Source of the DNA: Gammaproteobacteria bacterium
Lineage (GTDB): Bacteria; Pseudomonadota; Gammaproteobacteria; SZUA-229
Direction: 5' to 3'
DNA length: 54,329 nt
Assembly: GCA_026195895.1 (NCBI GenBank)
Contig: JAPHRO010000067.1
Location: 1 to 54,329 of the forward strand
Shown here: positions 1 to 7,312 of the stretch, one piece after another
How the letters are laid out: each line of letters starts with the position of its first letter
Position numbering within the stretch: the first letter of the stretch is position 1
Notes under the pieces: model-generated
What the model was told of the DNA's origin: nothing
The model's input: the letters and a program-made list of their open reading frames with translations, nothing else
Databases searched by the model: none
Program-made: the position numbers and the translations under genes

Positions 1-179
1 GCCTGGGATTGCGCAATTAAATTACTTTGAGTCTTCGAATAGTCCTTGATTTGTGGTTCCAGATAAATAATCCAGTAGGTAGCCACTAATATAATTAAAG
101 TAACCGCCAGAAACAGGAACACCAGTCCAAAATGCGCCAATGTTAAGCTGGATGAATTATTATTCCGCCAATTAGTCAT
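1..179 (-). CDS. Membrane sensor protein, N-terminal part only (cut by window edge)
   Basis: The reading frame starts at an ATG (179..177) that overlaps the stop of the preceding gene by 8 bases, so the two are probably translationally coupled. The visible ~59 residues begin with a short polar stretch, then one strong hydrophobic segment (about residues 14-38), then a charged region that would lie in the periplasm. This is the usual beginning of an inner-membrane histidine kinase or GGDEF/EAL enzyme with a periplasmic sensor domain. Position after a TonB receptor and a YfiR-like gene supports a signalling role. The catalytic part is outside the window, so the output domain cannot be named. 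Confidence 0.7.
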   Translation of the reverse strand, partial: MTNWRNNNSSSLTLAHFGLVFLFLAVTLIILVATYWIIYLEPQIKDYSKTQSNLIAQSQ

Positions 180-711
180 AATGCCTTGATACTCTTAAAA
201 AGAATGCTTTCAGTTTAATTCGAGACTGCTCTATAGTTTTTAAATTAACGTGAGGCAGAATCCGATCACTTACGACGAAGCCTGAGTGAATCCCTTTTTC
301 GACATCGCCCTTAAATGGAGAAAATAGTAGAACTGAAGAAGAAGTTGCTCGATCCAGAATTTTATTTATCTTGTTATCAGGTGACTGGGCCAGAAACACA
401 GCTATGCTGGCAGATGTTTTCCCATTGATAAAATCATCAAATGTAGACACTTCTACTTTGACAGGAAGGTCTCTGATTTTTTTAATATGAGTTAGCCGAT
501 CAGCCAGATCCTCTGCCAGCATGGGCTTATCCTGATGAAGAATCAACAAAGATAAATAGCCTTGCCCGTCTATTTTTTCTGCCAGCTGGTAATCTGCTGC
601 AATGACTGCAGGAAACAGTTTTATCCCAACCATGATACGGCGCGATTTCTTCTCATCCGCACCAATGCTGATTGTTATTAAGCACAATAATAAAAGTAGC
701 AAACTTTTCAT
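172..711 (-). CDS. YfiR/DUF4154-like periplasmic protein
   Basis: The protein has a cleavable-looking signal peptide (MKSLLLLLLCLITISIGA) and about 160 further residues with no other membrane segment, so it should be periplasmic. The end, with SGFVVSDRILPHVNLKTIE followed by a basic FFLRV stretch, resembles the end of YfiR/DUF4154 proteins, which repress membrane-bound cyclic-di-GMP cyclases or sensor kinases; this is a pattern judgement, not a profile hit. The start at 711 is chosen because it puts the signal peptide at the N-terminus; an ATG ten codons upstream (741) is also open but has a Shine-Dalgarno-like AAGGA touching the start codon. It lies between the TonB receptor gene and a coupled membrane sensor gene, so it may relay an outer-membrane or periplasmic signal. 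Confidence 0.6.
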   Translation of the reverse strand: MKSLLLLLLCLITISIGADEKKSRRIMVGIKLFPAVIAADYQLAEKIDGQGYLSLLILHQDKPMLAEDLADRLTHIKKIRDLPVKVEVSTFDDFINGKTSASIAVFLAQSPDNKINKILDRATSSSVLLFSPFKGDVEKGIHSGFVVSDRILPHVNLKTIEQSRIKLKAFFLRVSRHYD

Positions 712-780
712 TACTATGCCGCTTTTTCCATCCCTATTCATTCCTTACTCATTCCCTAACACTTTATCCTTCGTAGAAGA

Positions 781-2799
781 TCAAAAACCGTACTCAAACT
801 GAAGCCACCACTGGCGACCTGCTCTTGGATGATCATCGACATACGATAACATCGGCGCTGGATATTTCACATCCTGATCAAACAGGTTTTTAATACCTGC
901 TCTAAAGCCAGTATTTTTTCCGAAAAAATCAGTCAAACTAAGTGTAAAGTCAGTTGTGGAATAGGCATCAAGCCTGTCACGGGTATCCGTAGCTTCGCGA
1001 TATGACTCGCCAGTGTAATGGTACTGTAATGCAAGATTTGTACGTGACACGGGCTGATAATTAATTCCCAGGTTGCCTATCCAGTCAGTTGATCCAGCTA
1101 AAGCCTGCCCGGTATTATTATCTTCGGAATCAAGATATGAAATATTCGCATCAATATCCAGCTTTTTACTTATCTGTTGAGTCAACTCAAATTCAATACC
1201 AAGCATATTGGCACTCTCAGTATTCCTGAATCCCTGCTGGTCAACAAATACGATGAACTGATCGATTTTAGAATTAAATAAAGTAACACCATATTCAGAA
1301 TCATTATTTTTATAAATGTAGCCCAACTCGAAAGTATTTATGGTTGAACCTTCAACTTCGGTAATTGCCGCAGCCATTTCATAAAATGTTGGTGGACGAA
1401 AAGCACGCGCATACTGGGCTTTAAAAATATTACTCTGATCTATGCGCCAGACGGATGCCAGTCTGGGTGACAGTTCAGAGTCAATATCATTATAGTTATC
1501 GTGCCGCAAACCAAACGTTACGGTAAATTCATCATTAGGACGAAATTCTTCCTGAAATGTTGTGCTTCTAATACGCCGTCTTTTATCCGGTTCAACGAAA
1601 TACCAGTCAAACAAAACTACACCCGACTCTTTATATTCGTTTAATTCATGATCAACGTTGATATCCACATATTCAATACCAAGTAGAACCTGGTGCATCT
1701 GGTTATCCGTCCACTTGAAATCAACGCCGGCATTACTGCGTTGCTCCCGATAAAACACATCGACATAACCATCGATAGCAGGCGATGTAAATTGACTAGG
1801 CCCTACAAACAAGTCATTTTTATTCTGCTCTTTATCCTGCCAGCCCGCATAAATTTCTGAACTCCAGTTTGTATCTATGGTCAGTAGCTGCCTGGCTTCA
1901 AGTGTTCGATATTCATTGCTGGTAACAATTCTTTTTTCATCCGGTGGCAGAATCTGGTTTCTACCAAAGTGGTCACCATAGCCATCTTTCAACCATTGCG
2001 CTGTCAGTGAAAACTTATGGTAATTCATCGATAAGATAGCGGTTTTATCTTCTGCGGCTTCGTTGGTCGGACCGGGCGCATTAGAATAGGTTGAGTTAAC
2101 AACGCCACTTTCATAATACAGTTCATCTTCACCTGCAATAATATCCGGGCCATCCGTTTCCCAGCCTGCCAGGTTCAGATTCATACTGAAAGGCGTTGTT
2201 TTATCATTATAGGTCAGCATCATACCTGCCCCGAGCAGACCGTTTTCTCCAGCCGTAACAAACACAGCATTTTCATCTGTTCTGGTTATGACATTAATCA
2301 CACCCGCCAGGGCAAATTCGCCATGCACAGCGGAACCTGGCCCACGAATAACTTCAATGCGCTCCACCTGCTCTACCGGTATATTCATTACAGGATCCGC
2401 ATGGGCCTGATTAGCAGTGTTCATCGATGTGCCATTCAACAGTATCTTGCTGTTACCCGATGCATAAGTTCGACCGATACCCCGAATGACCACCTGTTTA
2501 CGGCCAGTCTCTTCAATAGAAAGATCAACACCGGGTACCAGTGACAGCGCCTCCCAGACTGTGCGTATACCTTTATTGCTCAGCTCATGCCCCTGCAGCA
2601 CAGTAATCATACCGGGTACATAGTCGGCATTGAGACGGCTTTTGGTGGCCAGGGTGGTTTGTTCCTGCAGGAGCTCGAGTAACTGCTCCAGTTCCTGCGT
2701 TTCATCGACTGCGGAAGAATCTAATGTGCCATCCTGGGCATATATTGACAGTGGGACGGATAATAAACTTATTATTATATACTTCTTAAAGCCATGCAT
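781..2799 (-). CDS. TonB-dependent outer-membrane receptor
   Basis: The 672-residue product begins with a signal peptide (MHGFKKYIIISLLSVPLSIYA) and then a plug domain (about residues 55-180) with the typical VPGVDLS, VVIRGIG, ILLNGTSMN and VERIEVIRGPGSAVHGE motifs. The remainder is a beta-barrel rich in alternating aromatic residues and ends in ...LQFEYGF with a terminal Phe, as expected for outer-membrane insertion. AGGAG lies 11 bases before the ATG. Such receptors import siderophores, cobalamin or other scarce ligands using TonB energy; the ligand cannot be read from sequence. Together with the downstream YfiR-like and sensor genes it forms a likely operon, so ligand sensing is as plausible as simple import. 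Confidence 0.93.
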   Translation of the reverse strand: MHGFKKYIIISLLSVPLSIYAQDGTLDSSAVDETQELEQLLELLQEQTTLATKSRLNADYVPGMITVLQGHELSNKGIRTVWEALSLVPGVDLSIEETGRKQVVIRGIGRTYASGNSKILLNGTSMNTANQAHADPVMNIPVEQVERIEVIRGPGSAVHGEFALAGVINVITRTDENAVFVTAGENGLLGAGMMLTYNDKTTPFSMNLNLAGWETDGPDIIAGEDELYYESGVVNSTYSNAPGPTNEAAEDKTAILSMNYHKFSLTAQWLKDGYGDHFGRNQILPPDEKRIVTSNEYRTLEARQLLTIDTNWSSEIYAGWQDKEQNKNDLFVGPSQFTSPAIDGYVDVFYREQRSNAGVDFKWTDNQMHQVLLGIEYVDINVDHELNEYKESGVVLFDWYFVEPDKRRRIRSTTFQEEFRPNDEFTVTFGLRHDNYNDIDSELSPRLASVWRIDQSNIFKAQYARAFRPPTFYEMAAAITEVEGSTINTFELGYIYKNNDSEYGVTLFNSKIDQFIVFVDQQGFRNTESANMLGIEFELTQQISKKLDIDANISYLDSEDNNTGQALAGSTDWIGNLGINYQPVSRTNLALQYHYTGESYREATDTRDRLDAYSTTDFTLSLTDFFGKNTGFRAGIKNLFDQDVKYPAPMLSYVDDHPRAGRQWWLQFEYGF

Positions 2800-3003
2800 G
2801 CTGGCGCTAACTCCTGCATTTATTGTAAGTCAGTAAATAATTAACACTTGAGTGCTGGTATAGAATTATTACTGGTGTTTAAAATTAGATTGAGATTATC
2901 ACAAATATTTGGCTGCATAGCTGGGAATTAGCCACGATAAATTTCGCTCAATTCAACCCTCTACATTACATTTACCTTCAGGGGTGACTAAGACACCAGT
3001 GCC

Positions 3004-3258
3004 ATGGGACAGGCAAGCCGTCAACATCAACACCGGGAACCTGCCAGGCAGGTAAAGATCATCCATATTTTGCTCATTCGGTTACGAATAGAGTCCCAAT
3101 TGCCGACTTCAAGCGACATACTATGCCCGGCACTCCTGGACAAACTGCCAAATCAGGCGTGGGACAAAAATAACTGGCTGTCATCACCACTTCGATACGC
3201 AATTGCCCAGTGCTCAGGGCTTTTTGATCATTTACTTGTATTTGAAACCTTCCTGTGA
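3004..3258 (+). pseudogene. Possible IS66-type transposase fragment
   Basis: An 84-codon open frame contains LDKLPNQAW, then SPLRYAIAQCSGLFDHLL, which resembles the stretch near the end of IS66-family transposases (SPLxxAixYAlxxWxxLxxFLxDG). No upstream or downstream transposase domains and no terminal inverted repeats are visible, so at most this is an eroded scrap. The resemblance is weak and could be chance. Confidence 0.3.
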
Positions 3259-3310
3259 GCCGGGAATATATCAGACGGTCTAATAGCGATGAGCAGGCTT
3301 TACTATGTTT

Positions 3311-3342
3311 TCACTATCATAGATTAATGTCTATGATAGTGA
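3311..3342. repeat. Perfect 13-bp inverted repeat, 6-base loop
   Basis: TCACTATCATAGA (3311-3323) is followed by TTAATG and then its exact reverse complement (3330-3342). There is no T-run on either side, so a regulatory-protein site or an RNA hairpin is more likely than an intrinsic terminator. It lies about 255 bases upstream of the 185-aa gene. Confidence 0.8.
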
Positions 3343-3597
3343 TTATTAATATCGATTATTACTTATCCTCCTTATCGCTATACTTTCATCCATTCCTGAG
3401 TAAATTACTCAGGTATTAAGCATGAACCACGGATGACAAGTCTATGAATATATTCGAACTCGTTTTATGGCAATCACTCTACATGTTTGCAGAGTGAAGT
3501 CAGGCCAAATCAGCGGGGTTTATAGATTTAGCGACTTAAGCAGGAACTGCCGACTAGCACGCTTCTTCTGATTGATGATGTAAGGTGAAGGCGCGGC

Positions 3598-4155
3598 ATG
3601 TATCTCAATGAAAATAAGCAAGAGGATATTGTTATGCCAGACAAATGGTTACAGATAAAAGGTGATCCTTCAGTAAGAGATTTTCTGTTTCAGCAATGTC
3701 GAGTTGAAAGCCTGTTCGACACCGAATTGGAGCGTATTCAGGTCATAGTATTTGAACTATTAACTTTAAAGGGCGCATTCCACGTCAAGGTACATTATTC
3801 GTCAAACCAGTTAACTTGCTGGTTTGCAGATGATGCTTATCGTTATCGTGTTTTCGTTATGGACGAAGTACTCAGCCCAGGTTTTCTCGATCAGTTTCGT
3901 GATTGCAAGATAGATCATCTGCAACCGGTTATTGATACGGAAAATACTTTTAAAATATTGAAAGAGTTCGAACGCCTGCGCACCACGGATCAGACCATTT
4001 ACATGCGCGACGGCTCGATTAATCGAATCAATGGTTTGATTGGTATGAACTTCTCCTGTGATGGCGCTCATTATATTGATCACAAAACATTTTTCGATAA
4101 ATTAGAAACTTTTGCCACCAGTGAGGAAGAAACGCCGTTAGCGGCAACTGCATAG
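3598..4155 (+). CDS. Hypothetical protein, 185 aa, first gene of a small-protein operon
   Basis: I do not recognise a family. The protein is soluble-looking, acidic and mixed alpha/beta, with no signal peptide or membrane segment. Its central part includes LTCWFADDAYRYRVFVMDE and later TIYMRDGSINRINGLIGMN. Two starts are plausible: ATG 3598 with AAGG six bases ahead, and ATG 3634 (MPDKWLQIKG) with GAGG eight bases ahead; the second gives a more compact N-terminus. A 38-aa membrane protein follows 44 bases after the stop and a 42-aa membrane protein a little later, so all three may be co-transcribed. Codon use and composition look like the surrounding chromosome. Confidence 0.75.
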   Translation: MYLNENKQEDIVMPDKWLQIKGDPSVRDFLFQQCRVESLFDTELERIQVIVFELLTLKGAFHVKVHYSSNQLTCWFADDAYRYRVFVMDEVLSPGFLDQFRDCKIDHLQPVIDTENTFKILKEFERLRTTDQTIYMRDGSINRINGLIGMNFSCDGAHYIDHKTFFDKLETFATSEEETPLAATA

Positions 4156-4199
4156 GTAAAGAAATTTTCTTTAATTTAAAAAAACATGAGGAGAACCTT

Positions 4200-4316
4200 A
4201 TGAGCTTTTCAGTAATTGATAAATTAAGCTGTAGAACTTTAGCCGCATTAAAATGGTCGTTGACTGCGCTATCGGGCGTGGTCACCACAGGAATGATAGT
4301 TATTCTGGAGTCTTAA
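4200..4316 (+). CDS. Small single-span membrane protein (38 aa), KW-LTAL-G-TT family
   Basis: The frame opens with ATG at 4200, preceded by AGGAG at ideal spacing (7 bases). The 38 residues are a short polar head, then LKWSLTALSGVVTTGMIVI and a final LES, forming one hydrophobic helix. About half of the last 24 residues are identical to the 30-aa protein at 47516-47608 on the other strand, with the KW pair, LTAL, G, TT and LE all kept. Two copies sharing a pattern and each with a strong ribosome-binding site argue strongly that this is a real gene. Function is unknown; membrane location is inferred from hydrophobicity. Confidence 0.75.
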   Translation: MSFSVIDKLSCRTLAALKWSLTALSGVVTTGMIVILES

Positions 4317-4324
4317 CTGCTTGC

Positions 4325-4351
4325 TTCATTGTTGTTTTTTACCACAATGAA
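4325..4351 (+). terminator. Hairpin between two small genes
   Basis: TTCATTGT (4325-4332) pairs with ACAATGAA (4344-4351) across an 11-base T-rich loop, just after the stop of the 38-aa gene. There is no U-tract after the stem, so it may be a weak terminator or a processing or stability element between this gene and the 42-aa gene. Confidence 0.3.
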
Positions 4352-4411
4352 ACACACATTTAATTTGTATCAGAGTAATACATTTTAATAACTTATATGG
4401 AGAATAGAGCG

Positions 4412-4540
4412 ATGGCAGTATCAACCTTAACTATACTCGGTATAACAGCATCTATCATTGTGTTTAAACTTGCCATTTTTGCAATTATCGTCACACTGGT
4501 AGCTAAAGCACTTGCCCCCGTTTATAGGGTTACTAAATAA
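4412..4540 (+). CDS. Small membrane protein, 42 aa
   Basis: ATG at 4412 is preceded by GGAG nine bases upstream. The 42 residues are almost wholly hydrophobic from about residue 4 to 36 (LTILGITASIIVFKLAIFA, then IIVTLVA) with a basic tail (YRVTK), so a one- or two-pass inner-membrane peptide is likely. It follows the 38-aa membrane peptide by 95 bases and is itself followed by a long stem-loop (4558-4620) that could end the transcript. No family is recognised. Small size makes it easy for gene finders to miss. Confidence 0.65.
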   Translation: MAVSTLTILGITASIIVFKLAIFAIIVTLVAKALAPVYRVTK

Positions 4541-4557
4541 ACAACTGGAGCCTGTAT

Positions 4558-4620
4558 ATATTTGGGGGATGATCAGAGTAAAAAATAGCTGGGCTGGATT
4601 TTTACTTTGCCCCCAAATAT
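4558..4620. repeat. Long imperfect stem-loop after the small-protein genes
   Basis: ATATTTGGGGG (4558-4568) pairs perfectly with CCCCCAAATAT (4610-4620). Inside, AGTAAAAA pairs with TTTTTACT around a GC-richer loop, giving a two-part hairpin of about 63 bases. It may be a transcript-end structure, a small RNA or a miniature mobile repeat. Confidence 0.7.
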
Positions 4621-4787
4621 TATTATCTCTATTTTTAAACAGAGCTGTTTTTACAATATCTTTTTTACATTCCTGATTGAAACGCTTAGTTCAGATTCTG
4701 ATTTTAGATAAACTACGTAGATAATCGAGGGCCAATCTTCTGCAAGTTATTTAAGATATAGCGACTCAAGTTTAACAATCATAAAAC

Positions 4788-6278
4788 TCAGGTGCCGCAA
4801 AAGGTCTGTTGCACCACTTCGTCCGGTGCCGGTGGCAGCAGGTAACTATCCTTGCCCTGCTGACGCTGAAAGGGATTCTGTAGCACATCATGTAGCGCAT
4901 GAAACGGAGCAAAATCGTTATCATCTTCAGCAGCTCGGATCACCGCCTCAATTTGATGATTGCGCGGAATATACACCGGGTTGACTGATTGCATGCTGGC
5001 CTGTCGTTCGGCATCTGTCATCGACTCAAATGCCAGCCGCTGACGCCAGCGAACCAGCCAGGCATCCATGGCTTCGCGGTTAACGAACAAATCACGCAGC
5101 TTCGTGTCTTTTTCATCGGCCTGCGAATTTAATTGCGACAAATAATAAAACGTCAGCGTAAAGTCGGCCTGATTTTCAGCCATAGTATCCAGTAGAGATT
5201 CAAACAGCGCCTTATCGTCTTCCGGTTTAACACCGGCCGCTGCGGTTAATCCGCATTTGGCTCTAAAGCCTGCAAGCCATTCATTGCCATAGCGATGAAC
5301 ATATTGTTCCAGAATATCCTGCGCCAGGCTTACCGCCACATCACTATTTTCGGCAAACAACGGCAACAGGGCTTCTGCGAGTCGTGATAAATTCCACACA
5401 CCCATATTGGGCTGGTTGCTATAGGCATAACGCCCCTGATGATCAATAAAGCTGTACACCTGCCCGTGATTATAAAAATCCATAAACGCACAGGGGCCAT
5501 AATCGATGGTTTCACCGGCAATCGACATATTATCGGTATTCATCACACCATGAATAAAACCAAGATGCATCCATTGTGCGATCAGCCTGGCCTGACGTAG
5601 CACCACCGCTTCGAATAAAGCGAGACAGGGATTTTCGGCCTCCCGTACTTCGGGATAATTACGTTCGATAACATAGTCTGCCAGTTTTTTCACCGAGGCA
5701 TCATCCTCCTGCGAGGCAAAATATTGAAAACTGCCCACCCGAATAAAACTGGCAGCGGCACGGGTAATTACTCCACCCGGTAACAACCGTTCCCGCGCCA
5801 CCTGCTCACCAGTAGTCACCGCCGCCAGCGCACGAGTTGTCGGCACATGGAGTTTATGCATTGCCTCACTGACCAGGTATTCACGCAGCACTGGCCCTAA
5901 CGCCGCACGGCCGTCACCGTTACGAGAATAGCGGGTACGCCCGGAACCTTTTAACTGAATATCAAGGGAACCGCCATCGGCACAATCCAGCTCCCCCAGA
6001 TAAATCGCGCGACCATCCCCCAGTTGCGGATTGAAGTGCCCAAACTGATGGCCCGCATAGGCCATCGCCAGCGGCTCACTGGACTCATGAATCAGGTTAC
6101 CGGAAAACACGCCAGCGAGAAAACTCTCATCCATGCCATTAGCAGGCAATCCAAAATCCACTGCCAGCTCATGATTGAATTTGATTAGCTCGGGTTTTGC
6201 GACAGGTGTGGGTTTTATTTTTTCGTAGAAACCCTCACCCAGTGCCAGGTAGCGGTTTTTAAAAGTTAGATTGATCAA
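4788..6278 (-). CDS. selO: SelO-family protein adenylyltransferase (YdiU)
   Basis: At 496 residues it matches the usual bacterial SelO length. SelO is a pseudokinase-fold enzyme that transfers AMP from ATP to Ser, Thr or Tyr of proteins, with a role in redox stress (known for the family). Visible motifs are GHQFGHFNPQLGDGRA, LKGSGRTRYSRNGDGRAA with the nucleotide-binding Lys, GVMNTDNMSI with catalytic Asn/Asp, and IDYGPCAFMDF with the metal-binding Asp. The C-terminus is TFCGT, keeping the conserved near-terminal Cys that is selenocysteine in eukaryotic homologues. The start is TTG at 6278: the conserved N-terminal region begins at once, and an in-frame stop lies two codons upstream with no ATG available. 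It is transcribed alone or with its leftward-reading neighbours. Confidence 0.93.
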   Translation of the reverse strand: MINLTFKNRYLALGEGFYEKIKPTPVAKPELIKFNHELAVDFGLPANGMDESFLAGVFSGNLIHESSEPLAMAYAGHQFGHFNPQLGDGRAIYLGELDCADGGSLDIQLKGSGRTRYSRNGDGRAALGPVLREYLVSEAMHKLHVPTTRALAAVTTGEQVARERLLPGGVITRAAASFIRVGSFQYFASQEDDASVKKLADYVIERNYPEVREAENPCLALFEAVVLRQARLIAQWMHLGFIHGVMNTDNMSIAGETIDYGPCAFMDFYNHGQVYSFIDHQGRYAYSNQPNMGVWNLSRLAEALLPLFAENSDVAVSLAQDILEQYVHRYGNEWLAGFRAKCGLTAAAGVKPEDDKALFESLLDTMAENQADFTLTFYYLSQLNSQADEKDTKLRDLFVNREAMDAWLVRWRQRLAFESMTDAERQASMQSVNPVYIPRNHQIEAVIRAAEDDNDFAPFHALHDVLQNPFQRQQGKDSYLLPPAPDEVVQQTFCGT

Positions 6279-6437
6279 AGCTTATCTCAAAACATAAAGG
6301 GGGCCACTAGCTTAACGTAAATCGTATGAATAATTGCCCGAAAATATTTGTGGAATCGCATCAGCTCGCATCACCTTAAAAACATTCGAAGCAACTATAA
6401 TCTGACACCATGTATTCAATAGCGAAGCGAATAAAAG

Positions 6438-7256
6438 CTAAAACCACTCAACTGGGTTTAAACGATAGAATTTTCTGAGTTCTTCATACAGTTCAGGATG
6501 CTCTTTTTCCAGTAATACAGGTCGCTCAAAAAACAACTCGGTAACAACCGCGAAAAACTCACCCTCAGATACAGCGCCATAGTCATCAATTAAGGTTTTT
6601 TTATTAGCTGCGATCTTATCCCTGAGCCGGGTATATTCCTCACTGAATACTTTTGACCAGGACGCATAATTTTCTGCTGAATCCAGTACTGGCGTGCCAT
6701 CGATAGCGCCATCCGCATGATCCAGTTGATGGGCAAACTCATGATATACCACATTCTGACCATCAGCGCTGTTCATAGCACCCTGCATGGAATGCTGCCA
6801 CGATAAAACAACCTGACCGAGTTGCCACGACTCACCAATACGCACTGTTTCTTCGACCGTATTAACCATGCCGTCGGAACGGGTCTGCATGGATTTAAAA
6901 GCACCGGGATAAACAAATATATTTTTCAGCGAGGGATAAAAATCATCATCACGATTAAGCAGTAACATGCAGGCCTGGGCGGCAATAGTAACTCGTATCT
7001 CATCGTTTATTTCCAGGCCATTAAAACCACTGAAGGTTTTTTCATACAAAAACGCGTTAATCAAACCATGCAACTTGTGCTTAAGCGTATCAGGCAAGCT
7101 ACTATACAGCGCAAGATTATTTTGCAATATTAAAACCCATGCCGGATTAAAAGCAGCCGCCTGTAATTTTTCACGGGTACGTTTACGTTGAAACCTTATT
7201 CCCAGCACAACTAACAAAATAACTAAAATGAGAATAATGAGTAATATTATGGGCAT
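6438..7256 (-). CDS. mtfA: MtfA-like zinc metallopeptidase
   Basis: The 272-residue protein has one N-terminal hydrophobic segment (about residues 2-20), then basic residues, then a domain containing YHEFAHQLDHADGAIDG, i.e. HExxH with the nearby conserved Asp/His pattern of MtfA. A downstream AVVTELFFERP segment supplies the expected third Zn-ligand Glu. In E. coli MtfA (about 265 aa) binds the repressor Mlc and so influences glucose PTS expression, and it has peptidase activity. No Mlc is visible here, so only the peptidase role is a safe inference. The N-terminal anchor is common in homologues from aquatic gammaproteobacteria. Confidence 0.88.
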   Translation of the reverse strand: MPIILLIILILVILLVVLGIRFQRKRTREKLQAAAFNPAWVLILQNNLALYSSLPDTLKHKLHGLINAFLYEKTFSGFNGLEINDEIRVTIAAQACMLLLNRDDDFYPSLKNIFVYPGAFKSMQTRSDGMVNTVEETVRIGESWQLGQVVLSWQHSMQGAMNSADGQNVVYHEFAHQLDHADGAIDGTPVLDSAENYASWSKVFSEEYTRLRDKIAANKKTLIDDYGAVSEGEFFAVVTELFFERPVLLEKEHPELYEELRKFYRLNPVEWF

Positions 7257-7312
7257 GGTATTTATTTAATTTAATGGCTTGTTGATTTTATATATTATAC
7301 GGGATCAGTCAT

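Larger units (their letters stand above)
2800..3597. other. Long intergenic region with transposase scrap and palindrome
   Basis: This ~800-base stretch separates the leftward TonB receptor gene from the rightward 185-aa gene and must contain both promoters. The only structure supported here is a possible transposase fragment (3004-3258) and a perfect 13-bp inverted repeat (3311-3342). Nothing else resembling a gene was found on either strand. Confidence 0.6.
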
